64,000 bases of DNA from Devosia algicola (GTDB lineage Bacteria; Pseudomonadota; Alphaproteobacteria; Rhizobiales; Devosiaceae). Position 1 is the first letter of the stretch. Each line of letters begins with the position of its first letter. The stretch covers positions 868,001 through 932,000 of the forward strand of contig NZ_CP118246.1 in NCBI RefSeq assembly GCF_028816455.1, written 5' to 3'. Positions 51,698-63,171 of this stretch are shown here, in pieces. The notes below the pieces were generated by a model. The model was not told where the DNA came from, ran no database searches, and saw nothing but the letters and a program-made list of their open reading frames with translations. The position numbers were made by a program, and so were the translations under genes.

Positions 51698-52858
51698 ATG
51701 CGTCATCAAGGTGGGTTTGCCCGGGGTGGAGAAAAAACGCCGCCCCGAAGACGCGAAAATTCGGCATTCACCCGGCGTTGTACTATTCCATGTTCACCGT
51801 GCTGTTCGCAGGTAACGTGCTGATGGGCACCGCCTTTTTGCTCTCGCCCGACATCGCCGCCATCGCCAACGGCCAGAACGATCAGATTATCAATGCCTAT
51901 GAGGAGCGCATCGATCAGCTGCGGATCGAGGTCGACCGTCTGAATTCACGCAGCTACGCTCAGGCCGGGGACTTGAACCTGCAACTTCAGGAAGTCTCCC
52001 AGCAGCAGGAAGTTTTGCTCGAACAACAGCAATTGGTAAAAGTGCTGGTTGGCAAGGCCGAAGCATTGGGCATTGATGCTATCCCGCCCCCGGAAAGCCA
52101 GAAAGCGGCGATTGATAGTGCCGACGATGCTTCCCCGGTCGTCACCGGCAATGCCCAGATTGATGAAACGGCACGTTCAGTCTCGGCAATGATGCACGAA
52201 ACCCGCTACGCCATGAGCGCCATTTCCCAGTCAGCCACCGAAAAAACCACCGGTATCGTTCGCGAACTCGACAAATTGGGCATCACCGTCACCATGCCTG
52301 ATGATGACGAATTGGGTGTTGGCGGTCCGCTCCTGCCCGCCGTCCCCGGCGCCCAATCCAGCACGCTGGTTGACGACGCCAACTCCACAATGGCAGCTCT
52401 GGTGCGCTACAAGACGGCGCGAAACGCCATTGCCGACGCGCCAGTTCACATGCCGCTGAACGGCGGCTATCGTCGCAGTTCGACCTTCGGCAATCGCACC
52501 GATCCCTTTACAGGCAAGACCGCGTTCCATTCGGGTCTGGATTTTGCCGCCGCCACTGGCACCATTGTCTATAGCGCCGGTGCCGGTATCGTCACCTATG
52601 TCGGCCAGAAATCGGGCTATGGCAATTGCGTTGAGGTAACCCATCCCAGCGGCCTCGTGACCCGGTATGGCCACCTGTCCGCTTTCCTCTCGAAAAAGGG
52701 CCAGAAGGTCGGTGCCGACACCCCGATTGCCAAGGTCGGCTCGACCGGCCGTTCAACCGGTCCGCACCTGCATTTTGAGGTGCGGCGCAACGGTCACGCC
52801 ATCAATCCGCTAAACTATCTCAGCACCGGCAAGCGCCTGCAACAATTGCTGAGCCTAG
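51698..52858 (+). CDS. M23 family murein peptidase (two indels)
   Basis: Membrane-anchored LytM-type endopeptidase or septal amidase activator. It has an N-terminal membrane helix (YYSMFTVLFAGNVLMGTAFL), a coiled coil (about 75-140), and a C-terminal M23 domain with HSGLDFAAATGT near 290, YGHLSAF, and HLHFEVRRNG near 365; the zinc ligands appear intact. An A seems lost from the run at 51732-51737 (restored start MRHQGGFARGGEKNAAPKT). An extra base in GAGCCTA (52851-52857) hides a TAG stop after RLQQLLS. Without that repair the frame runs on into prfB. Confidence 0.86.
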
Positions 52859-52915
52859 CGCATCTACGGAAATTGCCTGTTCCGCGAAGCCGGGATCGGA
52901 ACCGGATATCCGAAA

Positions 52916-52971
52916 AAAAGACGCCAAATAACCGGAACCCAAGTGCCGACGCTATCGGAATGTTTGGCGTT
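52916..52971 (-). terminator. Probable terminator after prfB
   Basis: On the minus strand, ACGCCAAA just past the prfB stop pairs with TTTGGCGT about 45 bases later, followed by CTTTTTTT. A smaller hairpin lies in the loop. The long loop makes it less certain than the others. Confidence 0.55.
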
Positions 52972-54094
52972 CTAGTCGCTCTCGGTATCGGTCGCAACGC
53001 CAACCCGCTGGGCAAGTGCTGCTTCCATGAACTGGTCGATATCACCGTCAAGCACTAGGGCCGGTTGACCACTTTCCACACTAGTGCGCAAATCCTTGAC
53101 CATCTGGTAGGGTTGCAGCACATATGAGCGGATCTGGTGCCCCCAACCGATATCGGTCTTGCTGGCGGCCTGGGCATTGGCGGCCTCTTCGCGCTTTTGC
53201 AGTTCCGCCTCATACATCCGCGCCTTGAGCATCGCCATCGCCGTCGCCCGATTCTTGTGCTGGCTGCGCTCAGCCTGGCAGGCAACGATAATGCCCGTTG
53301 GAACGTGGGTAATCCGGATCGCAGAATCAGTGGTGTTGACGTGCTGTCCGCCGGCGCCCGAGGCCCGATATGTATCAACCTTGAGGTCAGATTCATTGAT
53401 CTCGATATTGATGCTGTCATCAACAACCGGAAACACCCAGACGCTCGAAAAACTCGTGTGCCGCCGTGCGGCGGAATCATAGGGACTGATGCGCACCAAC
53501 CGATGCACGCCGCTTTCGGTCTTGAGCCACCCATAGGCGTTGTGACCCTTGATCAGGATGGTGGCAGATTTGATGCCCGCTTCTTCCCCATCGTGCATTT
53601 CGATGGTTTCGACCTTCATTTTGCGCCGCTCCGCCCAGCGGGTATACATCCGCAACAGCATATTGGCCCAGTCCTGGCTCTCGGTCCCCCCGGCGCCCGA
53701 ATGAATTTCGAGATAGCAATCATTGCTGTCGACTTCGCCCGACAATAACGTTTCTATCTGGCGCCGCCGCGCCATCGTTTGCATGTCAAACAGCGCCGCC
53801 TCTGCTTCGGCAACTATCTCACTATCGCCCTCGGCCTCGCCCAGTTCGATCAATTCCACATTGTCCGAAATGCCGCTTTCCAACTCGTGCACGGCCTTGA
53901 CCGCAACGTCTAGATCGTCACGCTCGCGCATGGCAATGCGGGCTTTTTCAGGGTCATTCCAGAAATCGGGAGATTCAGTTTGCGCGTTCAGCGCGTCGAG
54001 GCGGAGTTGGGCTGTATCCCAGTCAAAGATGCCTCCTCAGCAGGGTCAACACCTGCTCAATTCCGGCCACGGCCTTTTCAACTTCCGTACGCAT
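52972..54094 (-). CDS. prfB: Peptide chain release factor 2, with programmed +1 frameshift
   Basis: Release factor for UGA and UAA stops. The GGQ tip lies in [17 protein letters not shown], and [16 protein letters not shown] [17 protein letters not shown] precedes it. The frame from ATG 54094 ([23 protein letters not shown]) meets an in-frame TGA at 54023-54025 and continues in the +1 frame as [12 protein letters not shown]. The site CTTTGAC with AGGAGG just upstream matches the known autoregulatory recoding signal. This break is genuine, unlike the others in the window. About 373 residues. Confidence 0.95.
54022..54037 (-). promoter_or_regulatory. prfB programmed frameshift site
   Basis: Minus-strand AGGAGG (54032-54037) followed by CAT and CTTTGAC (54022-54028). 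The ribosome pairs with AGGAGG, pauses at UGA when RF2 is scarce and slips +1 from CUU. This is the established RF2 autoregulation mechanism; the sequence matches it closely. Confidence 0.93.
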
Positions 54095-54162
54095 CACAAT
54101 TTCCTCTGCTTGTGGGGTTCGTGTAACCGAGCCCGCCCCATGGATCAAGCCACGCGGCGCGA

Positions 54163-54664
54163 TCAGCCACCCTGTGCACGCTTGCGGTAGCGCTTGATGG
54201 CCGCCTCGCGTTTGAGACGAGACACGCGCCGGAGGAAAAATACGCCATTGACCTGATCGATTTCGTGCAGCGCACAGCGGGCGGCAAATCCCTCCAGCCG
54301 AGCCTGGCGCGCCTGCCCTGTCTCGTCCTGATAGTCCAATTCCGCCCAGACCGGTCGGGCCACCTGCAACGCGACCCCCGGCATCGAGACTGACGCTTCG
54401 GACCCCAATTCGATTGTTTCAGAGACAGCCGTTACTCTCGGATTGAAAAACAGCACGTCATCGCGCCCGGCGCCTGTGGCGGCCAGATTCAGGACAATCA
54501 CCGGTGCGCTGATCCCGATATGCGCCGCTGCCAGACCATGCGAGCCTGACCGCACATTGGGCGGCCAGCAAGTCGTGGCCAATTCTCAATAGTCCAACCT
54601 CGATTGGCGCGGCATCTGCTTTCGCGTCCAGTATCGGGTTTGGATAGGTCACAAAGTCAGGCAA
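54163..54664 (-). CDS. Peptide deformylase-like protein with altered metal site (one frameshift)
   Basis: 166-residue protein of the peptide deformylase fold. Motif 1 reads HGLAAAHIG, where GLAAxQxG is usual. Motif 2 reads EASVSMPG where EGCLSxPG is usual, so the metal-binding Cys is Ser. Motif 3 reads HEIDQVNGVFF where HExDH is usual, so one ligand His is Gln. It is therefore probably not an active Fe/Zn deformylase. The frame breaks at plus-strand GAGCCTG (54542-54548); restored, it reads LLAAQCAVSSHGLAAAH. It lies between PBP1a and prfB on one strand and abuts PBP1a. Confidence 0.82.
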
Positions 54665-57113
54665 TCAGAACAGGCCGCCACGTCCGAGATTGGGGTCCAT
54701 GAACGTGCCCTGCCCCGGATTGTCCACCATGCGTTGCTGATCCTGAACCGACACGAACGATCCGGAATCGACGCCAATGACCGACGACGCCAGGTTTGGC
54801 CCGGTGCCCGGCTTGAACGCTTCACGAATCGAGCCGGCACCACCGGCAGTGCGAACGCCCGACGATGGACTGATCCACTCATCGTCCATACCCGGCGGTT
54901 CGGCGAAATCGGTGACCGGCTTGCCCGCCAATGCATTTTTCATGAAGGCTGTGAAAATCGGTGCCGCCAAAGTGCCGCCGGTCGCCGAGCGCCCCATCGA
55001 TCTCGGTCGGTCATAGCCGACATAAACGCCCACCGCCAGTTCCGGTGTAAAGCCAAGAAACCAGGCATCCTTGTAGTCATTGGTGGTACCGGTCTTGCCG
55101 GCCACCGGACGATTGAGCACTTTTGCCGCCGTGCCCGTGCCACGCTGAACCACACCTTCCATCATCGAGGTAATCTGATAGGCGGTCATCGGGTCGAGCA
55201 CCTGTTCGCGATTATCCAGGATCTGCGGCTCGCCCTGCCCGTGCCAATCCTTGGCATTGCAGTTTTCGCATTGACGCTGATCGTGCTTATAAACGGTATG
55301 CCCATAGCGATCCTGAATACGGTCGATCAGCGTCGGCACAATCTTGCGCCCGCCATTGGCGATGGTGGCATAGGCCGAGGTCAGGCGCATATCCGTGGTT
55401 TCACCCGCCCCCAGTGCCATCGCCAACACCGGCTGCAGCTTGTCATATACACCGAACAATCGCGCATATTCGGCCACCAATGGCATGCCGATATCGCGCG
55501 CCAGCCGAACCGTCATGACATTACGACTTCGCTCAATCCCGCGCCGCAATGTCTGCGGTCCGTAAAATTGCTGCGCGTAGTTTTCCGGCCGCCACATACT
55601 GCCGTCATCCTGACGAATTTCCACCGGCGCATCCAGAACCACCGACGCGGGGGTATAGCCATTATCCAGCGCTGCTGAATACACGATAGGCTTGAACGAC
55701 GATCCCGGCTGCCGCATCGCCTGGGTAGCGCGATTAAATTCGGATTCGGCGTAGGAGAACCCGCCAACCATGGCCAGCACTCGGCCAGTACGCGGGTCCA
55801 TCGCCACCAGCGCGCCCTCGATCTGCGGCACCTGTTCCAGCGTATAATTGCCGACCTTGCCCGACACCGGCGAGACATAGATCACGTCGCCGACCTTGAG
55901 CAGGCTCGATATCGATTTGCTGACCCACTTCACGTCTGGTCCGGCCAGCGTGCCTTCGGTGCGTTCGGGCAGCAAACCACCATCAATGTCTGATCCGGGT
56001 CGCAGGCCTATTTTTGCCTGATTGCCAGAGACCTCCAGCACCACCGCCAGGGTCCATTCCGGTACGTCGCTCAAGGGCGAAATCTTGGCAATGTCCTCAC
56101 CCCAATCTGCACCAATCTCGATACTGGCCACCGGTCCGCGATATCCGCGCCCGTGGTCGTAGGCGATCAAGCCATCCATCAGTGCGCGGCGTGCATAACC
56201 CTGAAGTTGCGGCTCAAGCGTGGTGCGCACCGACAGCCCCCCGCCATAAAGCTGATCCTCGCCATAGAGTTTTGCCAACTCGCGCCGCACTTCCTCGGTA
56301 AAATACTCCGCCGAATAAATCTGGCTGCCCGAGACGCGGGGCACCACGTTGAGCGGCTCGTTTTTGGCCACTTCGGCTTCTTCCGCCGTGGCGTAGCCAT
56401 TTTCCACCATCCGGTCGATAACCCAGTTGCGACGTTCAATCGCCGCCTGCGGCCGCCGGAACGGATGGTAGTTGTTGGGTGCCTTTGGCAGCGCCGCGAT
56501 ATAGGCCACCTCCGCCAGATCAAGTTGATAGAGTGCCTTGTCAAAATAATTCAGCGCTGCCGCCGCCACGCCGTATGAATTCAACCCTAAAAATATCTCG
56601 TTGAGATAGAGACCCGAAAATCTTGTCCTTGGAAAAGGTGGACTCGATCCGGATCGCCAGGATGGCTTCGCGGATCTTGCGATCCCAGGTCTGTTCGCTC
56701 GACAGCAGAAAATTCTTGGCAACCTGCTGGGTGATTGTTGACGCGCCGGCCAGCGGCCCATTCCCGCCGTCGATCTGCTGCAAAATATTGTCGCGCATGG
56801 CGCGAACCACACCGTCGATAGCAATGCCGCCGTGATTGTAAAAATCCTTGTCCTCGGCGGACAGGAAGGCGTGCAGCAGCAATGGCGGCATCGTGTCGAT
56901 AGGCTGGAACAGTCGGCGTTCCCGCGCATATTCAGCCAGCAGCGTGCCGTCGGCGGCGTGCAAACGTGTTGTGACCGGCGGCTGATAGTCCTTGAGCACG
57001 GTATAGTCTGGCAGTTGCGATGACAAACTGGCCAGATAGACCACGGCAACGACAACGACACCCAGGGCCAAAAATACGCCGAAGCCAAAAAACGCGCCGA
57101 GTAAACGCAGCAT
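54665..57113 (-). CDS. mrcA: Penicillin-binding protein 1A (one frameshift)
   Basis: Bifunctional peptidoglycan glycosyltransferase/transpeptidase with an N-terminal membrane helix (LGAFFGFGVFLALGVVVVAV). The GT51 domain has AFLSAEDKDFYNHGGI near 78 and STITQQVAKNFLLS near 120. The transpeptidase domain has GSSFKP as SxxK, SRN as SxN and KTGTTNDYKDAW as the KTG box near 690. The frame breaks at plus-strand GAGACCC (56609-56615), where GAGCTC is expected; restored, it reads KIFELYLNEIFLG. The restored length is 815 residues, normal for PBP1a. Confidence 0.94.
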
Positions 57114-57296
57114 CTAGTCAAATTCCTCAGGGTCGAGGCATCCCTCGACAGGCATCAAGATCAATGGCGCAAATCAGTTGGCGTCACTTTTTACTATGAG
57201 AATCAATATCAGAGCCGCGAGCAAATGTGGATCACAAGGCTCAGAACCAGCGCCGGTAGATGCCACTTAGCGGTTCAGGTTGCAAAAAAACCACAG

Positions 57297-58530
57297 CTAC
57301 TCATCTTGCTTGAGCGAATCAAAATAGACTCGAAATGCCGCGCGCCACCGCATCTGCCGTGCGGTCACGCCAGTCGACCTTGAGCAGGTTGGCAATATCT
57401 GTGGGATTGGAAATAAATCCGAGTTCCAGCAAGATCGAGGGTACATCTGGCGACTGCAGTACGAAAAAGTCGGCCTGCCGCTCGGGATAGCGGCGCAACT
57501 GCACGCTCGGCTCCATCTGGTGCACGATGTCCCTCGCCGCCTTATAGGACTGCACACGCGTTTCGCGACGCATCAAATCGACCAGAATATCAACAACCTG
57601 CGGCGGCATCTTGGGCATGGAATAGCCCGCAATGACGTCCGATTTATTCTCATTGTCGGCCAGAACCTTGTCCAGAACATCGGTCGCATTCTCGTCGCGC
57701 GTATAGATGCTGGCACCTCTTATCTCGGACTTTTGAAATGTGTCCGCATGGATGGAGATGAACAGGTCCGCCTTGTTCCGCCGCGCCAGCGCCACCCGAT
57801 CCTCAAGTTTGAGATAGGTATCATCCTCGCGGGTCAGGGCCACATCGAATCGCCCCGAGGCCATCAACAATTCCTGAAGCTTGAGCGCGAACGCCAGGAC
57901 GATGTCTTTTTCCTTGACCCCATCCGCCGACTCCGCGCCGCCATCGATGCCACCGTGCCCCGGATCGATCACCACCAGCGGCTTGGTGGCAATGGGCAGG
58001 TTCGAACCGCCCGCAGGCGTCGATTGTCCACTGACCTCTACTTTGGCAATATCGTCGGTCGCTGCCAGATCCGTGGCCACATTGGCAGCGAACACCTCGG
58101 CGGCCGCGGGTATGACATCCACAACAAGCCGCGCCGGTTGATCCTCGAACGGGTCGAGTACATAGGCCTGTTGCACCTGTGCCGGGGCCGCCAGCGTCAA
58201 TATTGTACGCACGCGATCCGGGCCCGCCTGCTCCACGGAAAAGCCCGATACGATGCCCTCCCCCGCCACCTTGCCCGCCTCCTTGGCGGTCACGCTGTCG
58301 GCCCGCACATCGATCGCCAGCCGGTTGGGTCCGTCAAGCGACACCATTGCAAACTCGGTCGGCGCGCCCAGATCAATCACCAGCCGCGCCCGCTCCGGTG
58401 TCGCCGAGACGCGCACCTCCTGCACCGCTGGCAGTGTCGATGCCTGGTCGGTCTCTTCCTGCGCCTGCCCCCCGGTCGAGACAAAGGCCAGACAGGCCGT
58501 GATAGCGGCGAAAACGAGTGATTTGAACAC
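57297..58530 (-). CDS. amiC: N-acetylmuramoyl-L-alanine amidase, AmiC-like (one frameshift)
   Basis: Secreted Zn-dependent amidase that splits septal peptidoglycan. A signal peptide (to about residue 23, AQA) leads to an AMIN localisation domain (about 30-150) and an Amidase_3 domain with VVIDPGHGGIDGG near 186, FISIHADTF near 263 and the catalytic Glu in LLELGFISNP near 377. An extra base at 57325-57331 (plus-strand TAGACTC) ends the frame early; restored, the tail reads ISSYFDSLKQDE, giving 410 residues. It lies upstream of PBP1a on the same strand. Confidence 0.93.
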
Positions 58531-58688
58531 TGAAATGGCGCTCCCAAATAAGTTGCCAGCCGGTCTCTATCACTCAAAAGGCGATTCTACGGCACAATCA
58601 CGATAGTCAATCAATCATGAATCAAACTGGTAAACTCGCTGCTAAATTGCCAAGAATGCCAGAGCCAACGACTTTCCTGTTGCCAATT

Positions 58689-58716
58689 TGGTGCAGGCCC
58701 CCTACACGCTATAGAT
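58689..58716 (+). promoter_or_regulatory. Candidate rne promoter
   Basis: TTGGTG (58689-58694), a 16-base spacer and TATAGA (58711-58716). It would give a 5' leader of about 420 nt, consistent with the long regulatory leaders known for rne genes in other bacteria. Confidence 0.45.
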
Positions 58717-59139
58717 AGAGGCAGCAGCTTTTCGCAGCACCAGTTTGGGTAGCCAGAGGGCTCTCTCATCGGCGCGAAAAGTGGTCGGGGCGAAGAGGTC
58801 GGCATGATGTCGACTCCCGGCACAGAAGCGGCAATCCTGCGCCTCCCCAAGGAATTTCGGCAATCTTTGCCGGACGGTTACAGCTGACCATCATGGCAGC
58901 AGTGCCCAATAGGAAGAGGTCGTATGGCCCACGGACGGACAAAACGCGATGCGATCGAACTATGCGATTGCCGCTTTGTCACGAATGACCGTGTGCTGGT
59001 GACCTACACGCTTGGCGCTCCCGACATTTTCGTCGCCGACGCCACCCAACTCAAACCATTCGCCTCGCATGGCGCCTTGCACAGGACGCTGGTTATCCGG
59101 CCCCCCTTGTCGGCGCGCGAAGGCGCGGAGCAATTTACT
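58717..59139 (+). promoter_or_regulatory. Long 5' leader of rne
   Basis: About 420 bases without a supported gene, between divergent amiC and rne. A frame in line with rne is open from ATG 58924, preceded by GAGG, and would add 72 residues, but nothing in it resembles RNase E. In E. coli the rne leader mediates autoregulation; the same role here is an inference. Confidence 0.45.
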
Positions 59140-61832
59140 ATGGCTACCAAAAGAATGCTGGTGGATGCCATCCACCCCGAAGAAACCCGGATCGTTGTCA
59201 CATCCGGTAACCGGCTGGAGGAATTCGACTTTGAATCGGCGCAACGTCGCCAACTACGGGGTAACATCTACCTCGCCAAGGTTACTCGCGTAGAACCCTC
59301 CCTACAGGCCGCTTTTGTTGAATATGGCGGCAATCGCCACGGATTTCTGGCTTTTTCCGAAATCCATCCCGACTATTATCAGATCCCGGTTGCTGACCGC
59401 GAAGCGTTGCTGCGCGACGAGGAAGACGACCATAAGGACGACGATGCGGACGAGCATATATCGCTGCCCGAAGGCGTCACCGAGCCCGACGCCGAAACTG
59501 ACACTCAGGATATGGAGGGCGTTGAGCACATCGAAGATGCCCCCGCCGATGCCGAGCCCGTAGAGTCCGTTGGCGGAGCCGATGCCCTTGAGGAAGTGCC
59601 TGAGCGCCGCCGTTCGGTTGCCAAACGCCATTACAAGATCCAGGAAGTCATCAAGCGCCGCCAGGTCATGCTGGTGCAGGTTGTCAAGGAAGAGCGCGGC
59701 AACAAGGGTGCCGCACTGACCTCTTATCTGTCGCTGGCAGGTCGCTATTCGGTCCTGATGCCCAACACCGCGCGTGGTGGTGGCATTTCACGCAAGATTA
59801 CGAATGCCGCTGACCGCAAGCGGCTCAAGGAAATCACCTCGGACCTCGACGTGCCCCAGGGCATGGGCGTCATCCTGCGTACTGCCGGTGCCAGTCGCAC
59901 CAAGGCCGAGGTCAAGCGCGACTTTGAATATCTGATGCGACTTTGGGAAAATGTGCGCTCGCTTACCCTTAAGAGCCAGGCTCCCTGTCTGGTCTATGAG
60001 GAAGGCTCGCTGATCAAGCGCACCATTCGCGATCTTTATAACAAGGACATCGACGAGGTGTTCGTCGCTGGCGACGATGCCTACCGCGAAGCCAAGGACT
60101 TCATGCGGATGATCATGCCGAGCCACGCCAAGAACGTGCAGGCTCTACAAGGATGATCAGCCGCTATTCTCCAAATACACCATCGAACAGCAGTTGGACT
60201 CGATGTTCTCGCCGCAGGTCACCCTGCCCTCCGGCGGTTATCTGGTCATCAACCCGACTGAGGCGCTGGTCTCGATTGACGTCAATTCGGGCCGCTCCAC
60301 CAAGGAGCACAATATCGAGGACACCGCGCTCCAGACCAATCTGGAAGCTGCCGACGAAGTCGCGCGCCAACTGCGCCTGCGCGATCTGGCCGGTCTGGTC
60401 GTCATCGACTTTATCGACATGGTTGAAAACCGCTCCAACCGGGCGGTCGAGCGCCGACTCAAGGAAGCGCTCAAGGACGACCGCGCCCGTATTCAGGTTG
60501 GCCGTATCAGCCATTTCGGCCTGATGGAAATGAGCCGGCAGCGCATTCGTTTCGGTGTTGTTGAAAGCCTCGACCCATAAATGCCCGATCTGCGATGGCA
60601 CCGGCCTGGTCCGTTCGGTCGAAAGCCTGGCGCTCATGGTCATGCGCAATGTCGAAGACCATGTGCTGCGCCGCCCCGGCCAATCGATCAACGTCCGGGT
60701 GCCGGTTGACGTGGCGCTCTACATCTTGAACTTCAAGCGCGACAGCCTGACGGCGCTGGAGGACAAGTACCAGCTCTCGATCACCATAACCGCTGATGGC
60801 AAGGCTCACCGGCAGCCAATACACTATTGAAAAAGGCGAGGCCCGCGCCATTTCCCATGTGGAAAAACGTGTGGCTCAACACGTCCGGGTGGACAGTGCG
60901 ATCATTGACGACGAGGCCGACGAGGCAATTGTCGAAGACGAGGAGGAAACGCCAGCTGCCGAGGCCAGTGAAGGCGAAAATGGCCGCAGCAGTCGCCGGC
61001 GCCGTCGGCGTCGGCGTGGCGGCGAGCGCAATGACGATAACACGCGTCAAAATGGGGCGCCCGCCGCAACGGTGGAAACCGCGGAATCGGATGACACCGA
61101 GGCCGCACAGGCCGAAGCCGGCGACAATGGCGAAACAGCTACTGCCGATGGCGATAATGATGAACCCCGGAAGCGCCGCCGTCGCGGTCGCCGTGGCGGT
61201 CGCCGCAATCGTCGTGACGAGGAAGGCGCAGAAGTGTCCGCCGCCGAAACAGGTGCGCCGGACGCCGTGCAAACACCGGTTGAACATCCCGCTGGCACGG
61301 CAGACGAGCCCGCAACCACGAATGCGGCACCATCTGCCGATGCACCCGCAGCCGACGTCCCGAGCGCTGCCGACGTTGAGCCTGTGCCCGAAAAACCCAA
61401 GCGGGCCCGCCGCCCACGCAAGACCGCCGCTCAGAAAGCCGCGGAAGCTGCCGACGAGGCTGCGGCATCTGCGGTCGAGGGCACCGCACCGGCAGAGGAG
61501 GCACCTGCCCCCGAAAAGCCCAAGCGCAAGCCCCGGGTACGCAAACCTAAGGCTGCAACAATGACTGAGGCGGCGGCCGACGCACCCACCGCGCCAAAAG
61601 TTGAAGCACCAGTGGCACCTGCAAGCGAAGAAGCACCAAAGGCCGCTGAGCCAGTGGCCGCGACCGATGATACCGCCTCTCCCGAGGTCAAATCAAAGCG
61701 CCCCAAAAAGGATCTGCCAGCCGACGGCATAGTGGTTTCCTCCAGCTCTGCCACCGCAGAAGCAGAAGGCGCACCAGAGCCTGAGAAAAGAAAAAGGGCG
61801 GATGGTGGCAACGCCGCCTCGGCCTCGGTTAG
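59140..61832 (+). CDS. rne: Ribonuclease E (four indels)
   Basis: Endoribonuclease that starts mRNA decay and processes rRNA. From ATG 59140 ([24 protein letters not shown] upstream) come an S1 domain split by a ~80-residue acidic insert, the catalytic domain ([12 protein letters not shown] with the metal Asp) and the zinc link CPICDGTG. A ~300-residue Ala/Pro/Arg-rich disordered tail follows. Extra bases sit at CAGGCTC 60139-60145, AAGCCTC 60565-60571 and AAGGCTC 60801-60807. One A is lost from 61785-61795; repaired, the end reads [13 protein letters not shown], typical of the family, with a stop at 61830-61832. About 896 residues. Confidence 0.93.
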
Positions 61833-61839
61833 AAACGAC

Positions 61840-61866
61840 AAAGGTGGCCTCCGGGCCGCCTTTTTT
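61840..61866 (+). terminator. Rho-independent terminator after rne
   Basis: Stem AAAGGTGGCC / GGCCGCCTTT (one G-U pair) with loop TCCG, followed by a T-run. It lies eight bases past the inferred rne stop; the unrepaired frame reads through it, which supports the repair. Confidence 0.9.
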
Positions 61867-61882
61867 GTATTTGATCGAACCG

Positions 61883-63026
61883 TTAGCGGAGAAAAGCCGC
61901 CATTCGCTCTAGTGCCATCGTCATGGTTTCACGACTGCCCGCATAGGAAAAGCGCACAAAATTGTGTCCATCTTGCCGGTCGAAATCGACACCCGGCGTC
62001 GCCGCAACGCCCGCTTTTTCCAGCAGATCATTGCAAAAAACCAATGAGTCATTAGAGAACTTTTTGATACCGGCATAGGCATAAAATGCCCCGTCGGACG
62101 CTTGCTCGAGGTCAAATCCCAGCATTTGAAGACCCTCGCTTAGGTGCTGGCGATTCCGCGAATAGCCCAGTTTCTGCGCCTCGGAATAATCTCGTTCCCC
62201 AAGCGCTGCCGTTGCTGCAATCTGGCTGAGGGTCGGTGCCGAGATGAACAGATTCTGTTGCAGAATTTCGGTCCTGCGGATCAATTCATCCGGCACCACC
62301 ATCCAGCCAATCCGCCACCCGGTCATACAATAATATTTCGAGAAGCTGTTGATGATGATGGCCTCGCGGCCAAGCTCCAGTGCCGAAACGGACGGCCCGC
62401 GATAATCGAGGCCGTGATAGATTTCGTCCGAAATCAAGCGCACGCCGAGCTTTTTGCACGTCGAAACAAGGTCCCGCAGTCCATTCCTATCGACCGCCGC
62501 ACCGGTTGGATTGGCCGGGCTGGCAAACAATAATCCCTCAAATGGCTGCTGCCCATATGCCGCTTCGACATCGGCACCGGTCAACCGCCAGCCATTATGT
62601 GCCGACAAGGCGATCTCTACCGGCTCAAAGCCAATGCCCACCAGCGTGTTGAGATAGGCTGGATAGCCCGGTCGGGTAATCGCGATCCTCGCGCCCGGCT
62701 TGAACGCCGCATGAAACGCCAGAATAAAGCCTGCCGACGACCCGGTCGTTGCGGCGATATTGCCAGGACTGACACTAACATTGTGCTGGGAATGGTAATA
62801 CTCGGCGATATTTTCGCGCAGTTCAATCATGCCCATGGCGTTGGTGTAGTTTTGCACCTGCGGCAAAACCCGGCGCACCGCCTCAATGACCTTTGGTGCC
62901 GGCGGTGCCCCGGGCTCACCCAGTTCCAGATGGCAAATCTCCTGCCCCACCGCCTCCAATGCCTTGGCCCGCTTGAGGATCTCCATGGCCCGAAACGGCA
63001 TGAGACTCGGCAGATGATGTTGACAT
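61883..63026 (-). CDS. Class I/II PLP-dependent aminotransferase (one frameshift at codon 7)
   Basis: 380-residue fold-type I aminotransferase of the aspartate/alanine group. Present are HLELGEPGAPPAP near 35, NYTNAMGMIELRENIAEYY near 62, ASPANPTGAAVD near 162, SDEIYHGLDY near 190 and the PLP lysine in NSFSKYYCMTGWRIGW near 222. The substrate is not certain. An extra base at plus-strand GAGACTC (63002-63008) hides the true start. Repaired, ATG 63026 gives MSTSSAELMPFRAMEILKRA with GGAGG eight bases upstream. Confidence 0.9.
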
Positions 63027-63171
63027 GAAGGCCTCCGTTGCCCTGACCTACCCAGAACCGCCTCCAGGCTCAACCAAAATTGATGACACGCCAACGCAGA
63101 GCGTTAACATTGGCTGCTCTATTGAGGGTAACTGTGTTACCAGCACCAAAGATCGATTCCCCGGAGCCACC

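Noticed and set aside
54734..55678. 314-codon plus-strand ORF antisense to PBP1a
   Set aside because: It lies fully inside the transpeptidase gene, has no recognisable protein character, and long antisense frames are common at this GC content.
57520..58521. 333-codon plus-strand ORF antisense to amiC
   Set aside because: Arg/His-rich shadow frame of the amidase gene; the sense strand has all amidase motifs.
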